In this document: positions 25,847 through 34,861 of the stretch, piece after piece
How the letters are laid out: each line of letters begins with the position of its first letter
Numbering within the stretch: the stretch's first letter is position 1
From: Halobacillus litoralis
Lineage (GTDB): Bacteria > Bacillota > Bacilli > Bacillales > Halobacillaceae
NCBI RefSeq assembly: GCF_020171725.1
Contig: NZ_JAIVAJ010000002.1
Coordinates: 434,001-498,000, forward strand
DNA length: 64,000 bases
Direction of reading: 5' to 3'
Notes under the pieces: model-generated
Databases searched by the model: none
What the model was told of the DNA's origin: nothing
What the model saw: the letters and a program-made list of their open reading frames with translations, nothing else
Made by a program: the position numbers and the translations under genes

Positions 25847-26860
25847 ATGACGAAATTAGGGAAACAAACTTGGGTTTATGACAATCCTGTTTATATACAA
25901 GCATCAGCGACAGCGGTTGGCCCGTTAGAAGGGGAAGGACCGCTGAAAGATTATTTCGACCATGTCTATGATGATCTTCACTGTAATGAAGACAATTGGG
26001 AATTAGCGGAGCGTGCGTTAATGGTGGACTCTGTTCACAGGTGCCTTCAAAAAGCAGGGGTCGATGAGTCGAATGTTGACCTGTTATTAGCGGGGGACCT
26101 TTTGAATCAGAACGTCACAGGAAACTATGTCGCCCGTCAACTGGGGATCCCGCTCCTAGGTATGTTCGGAGCTTGTTCCACAAGCATGGAGACACTGGCA
26201 ACTGCTTCCGCTCTCGTATCATCAGGTTACGCCAAGCAAGCGATGGTCGCGGTAAGCTCTCATAACGCGACAGCTGAACGTCAGTTTCGATACCCGACCG
26301 AATACGGTGGACAGAAGCCCCAAACCGCTACATTCACGGTAACAGGAAGTGGAGCAGCCCTGGTCTCCACTAAGCCATCTGAAATTCGAGTCGAAGCGGC
26401 CACGATAGGAAAAGTCCTGGATTATAAATTGAAAGACCCGTTCGACTTAGGATCCGCTATGGCTCCTGCAGCGTGGAGTACCATCAAGACGCACCTTGAA
26501 GACATGGGGCGTGTTCCAAGCGATTATGACCTGATTGCAACAGGCGACCTATCGGCTGTCGGAACTCCGATTCTAAGGGATTTATTAAAACAGGACGGAC
26601 TGGATGTGTCTGAAGTCCATAATGACTGCGGCCTGATGGTCTATCATAGTGACCAACCGGTTTTCAGTGGAGGAAGCGGATGCGCCTGTTCGGCTGTTGT
26701 CACTTATTCAAAATTAATCGAAGAATTGAAGAACGGAACGTATAATCGAATTCTCGTTGTGGCCACAGGAGCACTCATGAGTCCTACGATGGTTCAACAA
26801 AAAGAAACGATTCCCGGTATTGCTCATGCCGTCGTTCTGACGAAGGAGGAATCGTCATGA
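25847..26860 (+). CDS. spoVAD: Stage V sporulation protein AD
   Basis: A 337-residue thiolase-fold protein that binds dipicolinate on the outer face of the spore inner membrane. Conserved segments are [25 protein letters not shown] and [20 protein letters not shown]. The start ATG follows AGGAGG by eight bases; GTG at 25844 is also possible and adds one residue. Overlaps spoVAE by four bases. Confidence 0.96.
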   Translation: MTKLGKQTWVYDNPVYIQASATAVGPLEGEGPLKDYFDHVYDDLHCNEDNWELAERALMVDSVHRCLQKAGVDESNVDLLLAGDLLNQNVTGNYVARQLGIPLLGMFGACSTSMETLATASALVSSGYAKQAMVAVSSHNATAERQFRYPTEYGGQKPQTATFTVTGSGAALVSTKPSEIRVEAATIGKVLDYKLKDPFDLGSAMAPAAWSTIKTHLEDMGRVPSDYDLIATGDLSAVGTPILRDLLKQDGLDVSEVHNDCGLMVYHSDQPVFSGGSGCACSAVVTYSKLIEELKNGTYNRILVVATGALMSPTMVQQKETIPGIAHAVVLTKEESS

Positions 26861-27207
26861 ACTTTGTCTGGGCATTTCTAGTAGGAGGGGGTATCTGCAT
26901 TATAGGGCAGCTGCTTCTGGACGTCGCGAAATTAACACCTGCTCACGTCATGAGCTCATTTGTCGTTGCAGGTGCCGTACTTGATGTATTTGACCTCTAT
27001 GACAACTTAATCGAGTTTGCAGGTGCAGGGGCGACAGTACCGATCACAAGTTTCGGACACTCGCTGTTACACGGGGCTATGGAGCAGGCGGATGAACACG
27101 GATTTATCGGGATAGCCATCGGGATTTTTGAATTAACATCGGCTGGAATCGCCTCCGCCATACTGTTCGGCTTTATTGTGGCCATCATCTTCAAACCGAA
27201 AGGATAG
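26857..27207 (+). CDS. spoVAE: Stage V sporulation protein AE (AEb type)
   Basis: A 116-residue membrane protein of the SpoVAC/SpoVAEb family: [20 protein letters not shown], then [23 protein letters not shown]. It starts by ATGA overlap with spoVAD. In B. subtilis a soluble SpoVAEa follows at this point; here the next gene is spoVAF after 24 bp, so AEa is missing from the operon. Confidence 0.93.
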   Translation: MNFVWAFLVGGGICIIGQLLLDVAKLTPAHVMSSFVVAGAVLDVFDLYDNLIEFAGAGATVPITSFGHSLLHGAMEQADEHGFIGIAIGIFELTSAGIASAILFGFIVAIIFKPKG

Positions 27208-27231
27208 AGGGGCGAAAAGGAGGGAAGGACC

Positions 27232-28698
27232 ATGCCTGAAAAGACGAAAACACCAATCGTCATGAAGTTGGAACAAAACCGTGATTTTTTAAATCAGCGC
27301 ATCGGTGTCGATCAGTCATTTGATATCGGATTCAGGAAGTTAGATATTCTTGGAAAACAAGTGAACATCTATTATGTGACCGGTTTATGTGAAACACCTG
27401 TGATTGTCGAAATGATTGAGCAATTACTGGACGTTGAACATGATACGGACGATAACAGAGGGGTATTCAAACGAATTCAAAACGGCATTCCCCACCAACA
27501 GGTCGAAGCGGTCGAAACCATGGAGCAATGTATCACCCAGCTCTTGTCTGGGCTTGCCGTTCTGTTCATAGACGGTGAGACGGAGGCTCTTATCGTCGAT
27601 GTTCGTTCTTACCCGGGCAGAACGCCTGAAGAGCCGGACACAGAGAAGGTCATTCGTGGGTCGAGGGATGGGTACACCGAGAATATTATTGAAAACACCG
27701 CCCTCACAAGAAGAAGGATTCGTGACGAACGGCTGCGGAATGAAATCATGCAGGTCGGGGAGCGTTCCAAGACCGACATCTGCCTGTCCTACATTCAGGA
27801 TGTCGCGGATCCAGGCCTCGTAGAGAAATTGAAAAAAGAAATCAAAGGGATCGATATTGACGGCCTTTCCATGGCGGACAAAACGTTGGAAGAATATATT
27901 GTCCATCAGGGATACACGCCGTTTCCTCTGGTTCGATATACGGAACGCCCGGATGTAGTAGCTTCTCACTTATTCGAAGGGCATGTCGTCATTATGGTGG
28001 ATACATCCCCGAGTGTCATCATTACGCCTACGACCTATTTCCACCATGTTCAGCACGCGGAAGAATTCAGGCAGTCACCACTGGTCGGGACGTTTGTCCG
28101 CTGGGTTCGTTTTTTTGGTATCCTGGCCTCTGTGTTTTTATTACCGCTATGGATGCTTTTTGTACTGCAGCCGGATTTACTCCCGGAGTCATTCGCTTTT
28201 ATAGGACCTAATGAGGAAACGTCGATTCCTGTTATTTTCCAAATATTAATTGCAGATCTTGGACTCGAAATGTTGAGGATTGCCGCGATTCATACGCCAA
28301 CCCCTCTATCAACGGCGATGGGATTGATCGCAGCTGTATTGATTGGACAGATAGCAATCGACGTTGGAATGTTTGTTCCGGAGGTCATTTTGTACGTTGC
28401 GGTAAGTGCGATCGGTTCCTATGCGACGCCGAGTTATGAGCTCTCGGTAGCGAACAAAATGTCACGAGTGACGCTTGTTATATTTGTCGCAATGTTCGGG
28501 GTGAAAGGGTTTATGATTGGTTTAGCCGCTTACGTCCTGCTGTTGGCAAGAATCAAGTCATTGAATACGCCGTATCTCTGGCCGTTCCTACCGTTCAATC
28601 CTAAGGCAGCGATCCAGATCGTTTTCCGGATGTCCATGCCTATGCTGAAGGTTCGACCGAGCATTACCAATCCGCAAAACAATCAAAGGCAGAAATAA
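27232..28698 (+). CDS. spoVAF: Stage V sporulation protein AF (GerA-type)
   Basis: A 488-residue membrane protein of the GerA-A subunit family. About 290 N-terminal soluble residues (with DVRSYPGRTPEEPDTEKVIRGSRDG and LRNEIMQVGERSKTDIC, typical of GerA A subunits) are followed by about five membrane helices. In B. subtilis SpoVAF forms a complex with FigP that amplifies germination. AAAAGGAGGG precedes the ATG. Last gene of the operon. Confidence 0.93.
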   Translation: MPEKTKTPIVMKLEQNRDFLNQRIGVDQSFDIGFRKLDILGKQVNIYYVTGLCETPVIVEMIEQLLDVEHDTDDNRGVFKRIQNGIPHQQVEAVETMEQCITQLLSGLAVLFIDGETEALIVDVRSYPGRTPEEPDTEKVIRGSRDGYTENIIENTALTRRRIRDERLRNEIMQVGERSKTDICLSYIQDVADPGLVEKLKKEIKGIDIDGLSMADKTLEEYIVHQGYTPFPLVRYTERPDVVASHLFEGHVVIMVDTSPSVIITPTTYFHHVQHAEEFRQSPLVGTFVRWVRFFGILASVFLLPLWMLFVLQPDLLPESFAFIGPNEETSIPVIFQILIADLGLEMLRIAAIHTPTPLSTAMGLIAAVLIGQIAIDVGMFVPEVILYVAVSAIGSYATPSYELSVANKMSRVTLVIFVAMFGVKGFMIGLAAYVLLLARIKSLNTPYLWPFLPFNPKAAIQIVFRMSMPMLKVRPSITNPQNNQRQK

Positions 28699-28743
28699 AA
28701 CAGGATTGCCGCCTCTTTACCATTGTGATACATTAAAACAAAT

Positions 28744-28778
28744 GAAATGTTCCTTTATCATAAGGAGCATTTTCTTTT
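28744..28778 (+). terminator. Terminator of the spoVA operon
   Basis: AAATGTTCCTT and AAGGAGCATTT (with one wobble) form a stem around a short loop, followed by a T-rich tail. It ends about 30 bp before lysA. Confidence 0.65.
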
Positions 28779-28808
28779 GATCATTTGAAGAAGGGGCGGG
28801 GATACGGT

Positions 28809-30107
28809 ATGAGGAATAAAACAGTGAACGAAGATGGACAATTGCTGATCGGAGGTGTTCCTGCCAAAAAACTTGCAGATGAATATGGTACACCTTTATA
28901 CGTATATGATGTAGGGCAGATCAGAGACAATGCCCGGGCTTTTGTCAATACCTTCAAAGAATATGATGTGAAGGCACAAGTGGCTTATGCCAGCAAAGCC
29001 TTTTCATCTATAGCGATGGTCCAAGTGGCGCACCAGGAAGGGCTGAGTTTGGATGTTGTCTCAGAGGGTGAGTTACATACGGCACTCGAGGCCGGATTCC
29101 CGGTCGATCGGATTCATATGCACGGGAACAACAAAAGTATCCGCGAACTCGAGATGGCGGTTTCCAATGATATAGGCTGCATCGTAGTCGATAATTTCTA
29201 CGAGATCGATTTGCTGACGGCAATACTTGTGGAACAGAATAAGACAATGAATGTATTGATGCGGGTTACACCGGGGATCGAAGCCCATACGCATGATTAT
29301 ATTTTGACCGGCCAGGAAGATTCGAAGTTCGGTTTCGATTTGTCGAACGGGCAGGCCGAAGAAGCCTTCCTGAAAATGAATGAACACGAACACCTGCATG
29401 TCTTAGGGCTTCATTGCCATATCGGTTCACAGATATTCGAAACGCAAGGGTTTGAAATGGCCGTTCAGAAGCTTTTTGCCACACTGGAAAGTTGGCGTGA
29501 AAAATTCGGTTACAAGGCGAGCGTGCTTAATCTTGGAGGAGGATTTGGAATCCAATACAAGAGTGAAGACGAACCACTGGAATTGAATGAGTACGCCCAT
29601 GCTTTAATCGATGAGGTGAAAAGGCTCACGTCAGTGAATGAGTATCCGATGCCTGAGATTTGGATCGAACCAGGGCGGTCGATTGTTGGAGAAGCCGGGA
29701 CGACGTTATATACCGTCGGCTCTGTGAAAGACATTCCTGATGTCCGGACGTATGTATCCGTAGACGGAGGAATGACAGACAATATCAGACCGGCATTGTA
29801 TGGTGCGAAGTACGAAGCAGCGCTGCCGGAGAGAATGAACGAAAAGGTCGAAAAGACTTACTCGATAGCAGGGAAGTGCTGTGAATCTGGAGATATGCTA
29901 ATATGGGATATGGAGCTTCCGAAAATCGAACACGGCGATCTTCTGGCCGTTTACTCAACCGGCGCCTATGGATACGCGATGGCGAACCATTATAACCGGT
30001 TCCAGAAGCCGGCTGTCGTATTCGTTGAGGATGGAGAGCACCAACTCGTCGTAAGAAGAGAAAGTTATCAGGAGATGACACGACACGATGTGTCATATGA
30101 ATTATGA
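28809..30107 (+). CDS. lysA: Diaminopimelate decarboxylase LysA
   Basis: A 432-residue PLP enzyme, last step of lysine synthesis. Lys63 in YASKAF binds PLP; HCHIGSQ, LNLGGGFG, the EPGRS phosphate loop and the CESGD catalytic cysteine motif are all present. The ATG at 28809 follows AAGGGGCGGGG; TTG at 28785 lacks a site. Position between spoVA and ppiB as in B. subtilis. Confidence 0.95.
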   Translation: MRNKTVNEDGQLLIGGVPAKKLADEYGTPLYVYDVGQIRDNARAFVNTFKEYDVKAQVAYASKAFSSIAMVQVAHQEGLSLDVVSEGELHTALEAGFPVDRIHMHGNNKSIRELEMAVSNDIGCIVVDNFYEIDLLTAILVEQNKTMNVLMRVTPGIEAHTHDYILTGQEDSKFGFDLSNGQAEEAFLKMNEHEHLHVLGLHCHIGSQIFETQGFEMAVQKLFATLESWREKFGYKASVLNLGGGFGIQYKSEDEPLELNEYAHALIDEVKRLTSVNEYPMPEIWIEPGRSIVGEAGTTLYTVGSVKDIPDVRTYVSVDGGMTDNIRPALYGAKYEAALPERMNEKVEKTYSIAGKCCESGDMLIWDMELPKIEHGDLLAVYSTGAYGYAMANHYNRFQKPAVVFVEDGEHQLVVRRESYQEMTRHDVSYEL

Positions 30108-30122
30108 GAGGGGTCTTACACA

Positions 30123-30560
30123 ATGAAAAAAGCAACGATTCAATTCGAAAATGGAGAAAAGATGATCATCGAGCTATACGATGAAGCGGCACCCAATACG
30201 GTAGCCAACTTTGAAAAGCTTGCTAACACGGAATTCTACGATGGACTGACGTTCCACCGTGTTATCCCTGACTTTGTCATCCAGGGAGGTTGCCCGGACG
30301 GAACAGGAGCAGGTGGTCCAGGATATACGATCAACTGTGAAACCGAAGGGAATCCTCACAAGCATGAACGCGGCACACTTTCCATGGCGCATGCCGGTAA
30401 AGATACAGGAGGAAGCCAGTTCTTCGTATGTCACTCTCCTCAGCCACACCTTGACGGACGTCATACGGTCTTCGGCAAAGTGATCGAAGGAGTGGACACG
30501 GTTGACCGTGTGCGCGTCGGAGACGTCATGCAAAAGGTACGCGTAGAAGACGAAGCTTAA
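30123..30560 (+). CDS. ppiB: Peptidyl-prolyl cis-trans isomerase B (cyclophilin)
   Basis: A 145-residue cytosolic cyclophilin. The catalytic region [13 protein letters not shown], the [10 protein letters not shown] variant loop, [14 protein letters not shown] and [10 protein letters not shown] match the family. It speeds proline isomerisation in protein folding. Only six bases separate it from the M50-like gene, so they are probably co-transcribed. Confidence 0.95.
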   Translation: MKKATIQFENGEKMIIELYDEAAPNTVANFEKLANTEFYDGLTFHRVIPDFVIQGGCPDGTGAGGPGYTINCETEGNPHKHERGTLSMAHAGKDTGGSQFFVCHSPQPHLDGRHTVFGKVIEGVDTVDRVRVGDVMQKVRVEDEA

Positions 30561-30566
30561 GGTGAC

Positions 30567-31007
30567 ATGATTCTAGAAATCATCGTCTTGATCTTTTGGA
30601 CAGCCCCCCTTTGTTTGTTTATACACGAAGGGGGGCATGTTCTTGCCGCGAGATTTTGCAAAGCAGAAACATCGCGTCTGACAATCGGCTCCGGACCAAA
30701 ATGGTTCAGCTTGTCCGTCTGCCGGGTGGATATACATATTCATACCATTTACTTTCATGGTGCGCACTCAATGAACGAGAAAAGCATAGAATTTTCAAAG
30801 AAGGAAAAAGCCTGGATCAGTTTGGGGGGACCTTTTCTCAATGGTTTGGTCGCCTTCCTATTCGTTCAACTGCCATTGGACTTCTCAAACCATTTACTAT
30901 GGTTTATGCTGTTCAATGCTTATCTGGCCATCGTAAACAGTATTCCCTTTCGTTATCGTGGTAAAAAATCCGACGGTTACTGCTTCTTTCGTTCGTTTTT
31001 GACATAA
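30567..31007 (+). CDS. Minimal M50-like (site-2 protease fold) membrane protein
   Basis: A 146-residue membrane protein carrying the core of a zinc metalloprotease: HEGGH (His20, Glu21, His24) in the first helix and, near the end, NSIPFRYRGKKSDGY, in which Asp136-Gly137 corresponds to the DG motif that supplies the third zinc ligand. The central GGPFLNGLVAFLF segment matches M50 proteins. It lacks PDZ and CBS domains and is shorter than most M50 members. Substrate unknown. TAAGGTGA just before the ATG gives a site aligned as GGTGA. It follows ppiB directly and has no equivalent there in B. subtilis. Confidence 0.7.
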   Translation: MILEIIVLIFWTAPLCLFIHEGGHVLAARFCKAETSRLTIGSGPKWFSLSVCRVDIHIHTIYFHGAHSMNEKSIEFSKKEKAWISLGGPFLNGLVAFLFVQLPLDFSNHLLWFMLFNAYLAIVNSIPFRYRGKKSDGYCFFRSFLT

Positions 31008-31076
31008 GGGTTGATTTAAAACCAGTCATCGGCTATTCTATATGTCAGGTATGAACAAACCCTGGGGGAACGAACT

Positions 31077-31169
31077 ATGAAAATGTCTAACTGGAAGCTG
31101 TTTACGATCTTGCTGATCCTGAGTTTGTCTTGGGGTGCGTATGTTTTATTCGGCATTCTCATGAAGTGA
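31077..31169 (+). CDS. Small single-helix membrane protein, 30 residues
   Basis: A short frame beginning MKMSNWKLFTILLILSLSWG and ending FGILMK: a positively charged start, then one membrane helix. GGGGGA lies eight bases before the ATG and a terminator hairpin follows 28 bp after the stop. It could be a regulatory or complex-associated miniprotein; family unknown. Confidence 0.45.
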   Translation: MKMSNWKLFTILLILSLSWGAYVLFGILMK

Positions 31170-31196
31170 ATACATGAGGATCAGGACAATGACTGT

Positions 31197-31232
31197 AAAA
31201 GTGAACACGTACCCTGTACACTTCACTTTTTA
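31197..31232 (+). terminator. Terminator between the small ORF and ribT
   Basis: AAAAGTGAA (31197-31205) pairs perfectly with TTCACTTTT (31222-31230), with inner GTAC/GTAC pairing. Confidence 0.7.
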
Positions 31233-31247
31233 AATTGAGGGGTTATT

Positions 31248-31610
31248 ATGTTAATTCGATATAAAAAATCATTTGAGAAGATTGCAATGGGACTCTTGTC
31301 CTTCATGCCGGAGGTTTCGGACGTAAAAACCTTACAAGGTATGATCAAGGAATATGATGAAAATGAAAACTGGCATCTGTTTCTTTGGAAGGATGAAGAC
31401 ATTCTTGGTGCAGTCGGTGTGCGTATAGATGGGGCGAAAGTGATCGTTCAACACGTAACCGTCAATCCTTCTCATCGTAATATGGGAATTGGAAAGCGGA
31501 TGTTCCATCGCATCAACGAACTTTTCAAAGAGTACGATGTTTGTTCAGATGTCGCCACCGAATCGTTCATTGAGAAGTGTGAGTCGGAGAGCCCGTCTTC
31601 ACAAGTGTAA
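31248..31610 (+). CDS. ribT: GNAT acetyltransferase RibT
   Basis: A 120-residue acetyltransferase-fold protein whose start MLIRYKKSFEKIAMGLLSFM is nearly identical to that of B. subtilis RibT. The acetyl-CoA loop is PSHRNMGIGKRM. RibT ends the riboflavin operon in B. subtilis and its role is unclear; here no ribDEAH genes are nearby, so it is separated from the pathway. The gene sits between two terminators and is probably monocistronic. Confidence 0.88.
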   Translation: MLIRYKKSFEKIAMGLLSFMPEVSDVKTLQGMIKEYDENENWHLFLWKDEDILGAVGVRIDGAKVIVQHVTVNPSHRNMGIGKRMFHRINELFKEYDVCSDVATESFIEKCESESPSSQV

Positions 31611-31611
31611 G

Positions 31612-31642
31612 AAAAAGAGGTGCTGGACAGCGCCTCTTTTTT
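31612..31642. terminator. Bidirectional terminator of ribT and ypuF
   Basis: AAAGAGGTGCTG pairs with CAGCGCCTCTTT around GA, with A and T runs on either side. Confidence 0.88.
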
Positions 31643-32105
31643 ATTGGTTTCGTAGTTTGTGTTTATACACAATGGCATCTTCGCTCGGGCTGGGCTCACC
31701 AAACATGACGTCCCATTCCTTACAACGATCGTAGACGAGCTGCTGCAATGCCTCATCCTTTAATGGGATAAGGGGGCTCTTGTAAGGCATGAGTGATTGG
31801 ACGAGCTGAAGTTCTTCGCGAAGTAACGTCTCTAACCGCTGCTCGTCGATTCCGAGAGGTGTAAGATCTGTATCCGGGTAATCGAGAAACAGAAGACAGC
31901 GGTTGACCAGCTTCTTCGCACCTTTGAAGTTCTCTTGACGATGGTGGTAAAAGCCGACCGCCATTTGGATCAGGAAAACCCATGGTGATTGTCTGTTTTC
32001 GGGGTCCGTATCTTTCCAGTATTCTTCTAACACCTCGTGACATTCAAAGTAGTCTCTCGTTCCATGAAAGTGAGCTAAATAGTCAATATAGGCTTGTGGA
32101 TACAT
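31641..32105 (-). CDS. ypuF: DUF309 family protein YpuF
   Basis: A 154-residue helical protein with the DUF309 core FHGTRDYFECHEVLEEYWK and an HHRQENFKGAKKLVNRCL segment. Function unknown. It lies between ribT and scpA as in B. subtilis, but on the opposite strand to both neighbours. ATG 32105 has GAGGAG upstream at good distance. Confidence 0.82.
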   Translation of the reverse strand: MYPQAYIDYLAHFHGTRDYFECHEVLEEYWKDTDPENRQSPWVFLIQMAVGFYHHRQENFKGAKKLVNRCLLFLDYPDTDLTPLGIDEQRLETLLREELQLVQSLMPYKSPLIPLKDEALQQLVYDRCKEWDVMFGEPSPSEDAIVYKHKLRNQ

Positions 32106-32242
32106 AGACAAATCTCCTCTTTTCGTCGCACTGATGCTATTTTATCTGACGCTGTACAGAAGAGGCAAATTCAAATTAAGATTAACGCCACCTTGATTTT
32201 TTGGTACGATTAGAGGTGCATCAGATGTAAAGGACGATTCAT

Positions 32243-32977
32243 ATGACAAAAACTTATCAAGTGAAAGTAGATGGATTTGAAGGTCCGCTTGATTTACTCC
32301 TTCATTTGATTCATCGTTATGAGATTGATATATACGACATTCCTGTGTCTCAAATAACGGATCAATATATGCAGTTTATCCATACGATGCAGGAACTTGA
32401 ACTCGATGTGGCGAGCGAATACCTCGTTATGGCTGCCACGCTTCTTGCTCTGAAGAGCCAAATGCTTCTGCCTAATCCAGCGATGGAAGAAGCGGAAGAT
32501 GAGGAGATGGAGGAAGATCCACGGGAAGACTTGATGAGGCGGTTGATCGAATACCGTAAGTACAAGCAGGCTGCCCATGAGTTGAAGGAAAAAGAGGTCG
32601 AAGCGAACCGGATTTATACTCGTCCTCCTATGGTGCTTGAGACGGAAGAAACCGATCAGCCTATCGAGCAGGGCGAAGCGTCAGTGTATGATATGGTACA
32701 AGCCATGAGTCGCCTGCTGAAGAGGTCGAAGCATCAATCCAAACAGGAATCCAGAATCAAGCGGGATGAGATTCCGATTCAAGTGAGAATGGACGAGATT
32801 CTTCAACGCGTGCAGCTGAAAGAGGAAGGGACCCCTTTCACCCAATTGTTTGAAAAGCGGACCCGTCCGCATATGGTTGTGACGTTTATTGCTTTACTGG
32901 AATTGATGAAATCGAGAAGTATCATTTGTGTTCAACAAAAGCATTTTGAAGAATTGGTCGTTTATCCATCAGAATAA
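32243..32977 (+). CDS. scpA: Segregation and condensation protein A
   Basis: A 244-residue kleisin that bridges SMC heads in the condensin complex. The N-terminal segment VDGFEGPLDLLLHLIHRYEIDIYDIPVSQIT and an acidic linker near residues 80-95 (EEAEDEEMEEDPRED) are typical, with a C-terminal winged helix. It is followed after 17 bp by scpB; together with Smc they organise newly replicated origins. Confidence 0.96.
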   Translation: MTKTYQVKVDGFEGPLDLLLHLIHRYEIDIYDIPVSQITDQYMQFIHTMQELELDVASEYLVMAATLLALKSQMLLPNPAMEEAEDEEMEEDPREDLMRRLIEYRKYKQAAHELKEKEVEANRIYTRPPMVLETEETDQPIEQGEASVYDMVQAMSRLLKRSKHQSKQESRIKRDEIPIQVRMDEILQRVQLKEEGTPFTQLFEKRTRPHMVVTFIALLELMKSRSIICVQQKHFEELVVYPSE

Positions 32978-32994
32978 ACAATGGAGGAACTGCC

Positions 32995-33585
32995 GTGAAT
33001 GTAGAAGAGTCAAAAGCAATTATTGAAGGAGTGTTATTCGCTTCTGGTGAAGAAGGGATTACGCTGAAAAAACTAGGGGATCTGCTCGAAGTCACCCCGC
33101 GCGAATTGGATGCCATCATTGAGGAAATGATTAAGGGGTATCAGGCGAAGGAAAGAGGAATCACTGTGATGAAAGATAACGGAACCCTCCATCTGACAAC
33201 GAAACCTGAACACGCCGTTTATTATAAACAACTGCTTGATTCCTCCGGCTCGACAAGGCTGTCTCAAGCTTCTCTTGAGACACTGGCGATTGTTGCTTAC
33301 CAACAGCCTATTACGCGCATAGAGATCGACGACATACGTGGTGTGAAAAGTGATCATGCAGCCCGGACTCTTGTCAATCGTGGATTGATTGAAGAAAAGG
33401 GGAGAAAAGAAGCGATCGGCCGGCCGATCCTTTATGGTACGACAAAGGACTTCCTGATATATTTCGGGCTTACATCGCTCGATGAACTGCCTCCGTTGTC
33501 AGAGTTCATTGAACAGCAGGACGTAGAGGACGAAGCGGATTTGTTCTTTGAGAAATTCACCGATCTGGATGATTCTGATTCATAG
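32995..33585 (+). CDS. scpB: Segregation and condensation protein B
   Basis: A 196-residue protein with two winged-helix domains that dimerises and clasps ScpA. Conserved segments are IIEGVLFASGEEGITLKKL, LSQASLETLAIVAYQQPITR and IRGVKSDHAARTLVNRGLIEE, with an acidic C-terminus. Start is GTG with GGAGG upstream. Confidence 0.96.
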   Translation: MNVEESKAIIEGVLFASGEEGITLKKLGDLLEVTPRELDAIIEEMIKGYQAKERGITVMKDNGTLHLTTKPEHAVYYKQLLDSSGSTRLSQASLETLAIVAYQQPITRIEIDDIRGVKSDHAARTLVNRGLIEEKGRKEAIGRPILYGTTKDFLIYFGLTSLDELPPLSEFIEQQDVEDEADLFFEKFTDLDDSDS

Positions 33586-33588
33586 AGA

Positions 33589-33618
33589 TCTGGCCTTTTT
33601 AGGTCAGACTCTTTTTTT
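33589..33618 (+). terminator. Terminator of scpAB
   Basis: TCTGGCCT pairs with AGGTCAGA (one G-T), followed by a T-rich tail with seven T. Confidence 0.82.
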
Positions 33619-33714
33619 GTCTGAAAAACAATGAGCTTGGATCTATCGATAAGACCTTTCGGTTCAGTTTGCTCCATGAGTCTTTGAACGGTTTGTGAAA
33701 AGGCAAACTTCTTT

Positions 33715-33742
33715 CATATGCTTGTCTTTCACTGCATAGAGT
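33715..33742 (+). promoter_or_regulatory. Candidate sigma-E promoter of dacB
   Basis: CATAT (33715-33719), 15-bp spacer and CATAGAGT (33735-33742). The -10 box is close to the sigma-E CATACANT; B. subtilis dacB is a sigma-E gene. Confidence 0.5.
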
Positions 33743-33775
33743 GGAGTAAACGACGATAACAGGGAGGAATACCTC

Positions 33776-34861
33776 TTGCGAATGATAGTTACTCTAAGTC
33801 TTCTCATGACCATGTTATTACTCACATTCTCTCCAATAAAAGGACAAGCCAATCCGAATCTCGGAGTCTCAGCTGAACATGCTGTGCTGATGGATAGCGA
33901 ATCAGGCAGGGTGTTATTTGAGAAAGATGCCTATGATTCGTCTTTGATTGCCAGTACAACCAAGATAATGACAGCCATCATCGCGATTGAATCAGGAAAA
34001 CTGGATGAGAAAGTAGAAGTGAGCGGCCAGGCTGTAAGAACAGAGGGTTCCTCGATCTACTTGACAGAAGACGAGAAAATCCCACTGAGAGACTTAGTCT
34101 ACGGATTGATGCTGAGGTCTGGCAATGATTCGGCCGTAGCCATTGCTGAACATGTCGGTGGAAGTGTCGAAGGTTTTACCCATCTGATGAATGAGAAAGC
34201 GCAATGGCTTGGGATGCAGTCCAGTCACTTCGAGAATCCTCATGGTTTGGACGGAGAGACCCACTTCTCAAGTGCTTACGATTTGGGGCTGCTTATGGCG
34301 TATGCCATGAAGGATGAAACGTTCAGAGAAGTGACGGGCAGTGAAAAATACCTTTCTGAGAACCGCGATTATGCGTGGATGAACAAGAACAAACTGTTAA
34401 CGAAGTATTACGAGCCTACGAACGGTGGGAAGACCGGCTTCACAAAAAAGGCAGGCCGGACGCTTGTAAGCAGCGCCGAGAGAGACGGAATGGAGCTGAT
34501 TGCAGTCACGCTGAATGCTCCGGACGACTGGAACGATCACCAGCGGATGTATGAGTGGGGATTTGAGCATTTCGAAACGGTTCAGCTTCAAAAGCAAGGG
34601 GTCATGGAAGCGAATGGGCAAAGCTACTACATTCCAAGAGATGTATCGATGCCGCTCTCCTTACTCGAGAAAGAACAGCTTGAAGCACACTTTTACCGTT
34701 ATCCTGTCGATGACTCGAGTCACTTGGCTGGTGTTGCACACTATTCCATTGGCGACACTCCGTTGTTAAAAACACATGTGTGGAAAGAACGTCCAGAGCA
34801 GGGATTGATAGAAGAGTCGCTGAACTTCATGAAACAGTTGACGGGGGTTTCCATATGGTAA
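33776..34861 (+). CDS. dacB: D-alanyl-D-alanine carboxypeptidase DacB (sporulation)
   Basis: A 361-residue penicillin-binding protein 5*. The signal peptide spans about residues 1-25; active-site motifs are STTK (Ser60, Lys63), SGND and KTGFT. It trims stem peptides to limit cortex cross-linking in the spore. TTG at 33776 is chosen because GGGAGG stands eight bases before it; the ATG at 33782 would be 14 away. It overlaps spmA by seven bases. Confidence 0.93.
   Translation: MRMIVTLSLLMTMLLLTFSPIKGQANPNLGVSAEHAVLMDSESGRVLFEKDAYDSSLIASTTKIMTAIIAIESGKLDEKVEVSGQAVRTEGSSIYLTEDEKIPLRDLVYGLMLRSGNDSAVAIAEHVGGSVEGFTHLMNEKAQWLGMQSSHFENPHGLDGETHFSSAYDLGLLMAYAMKDETFREVTGSEKYLSENRDYAWMNKNKLLTKYYEPTNGGKTGFTKKAGRTLVSSAERDGMELIAVTLNAPDDWNDHQRMYEWGFEHFETVQLQKQGVMEANGQSYYIPRDVSMPLSLLEKEQLEAHFYRYPVDDSSHLAGVAHYSIGDTPLLKTHVWKERPEQGLIEESLNFMKQLTGVSIW

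Noticed and set aside
27424..27969. Antisense frame of 181 codons within spoVAF
   Set aside because: Opposes conserved GerA-type coding sequence and has no supporting signals.
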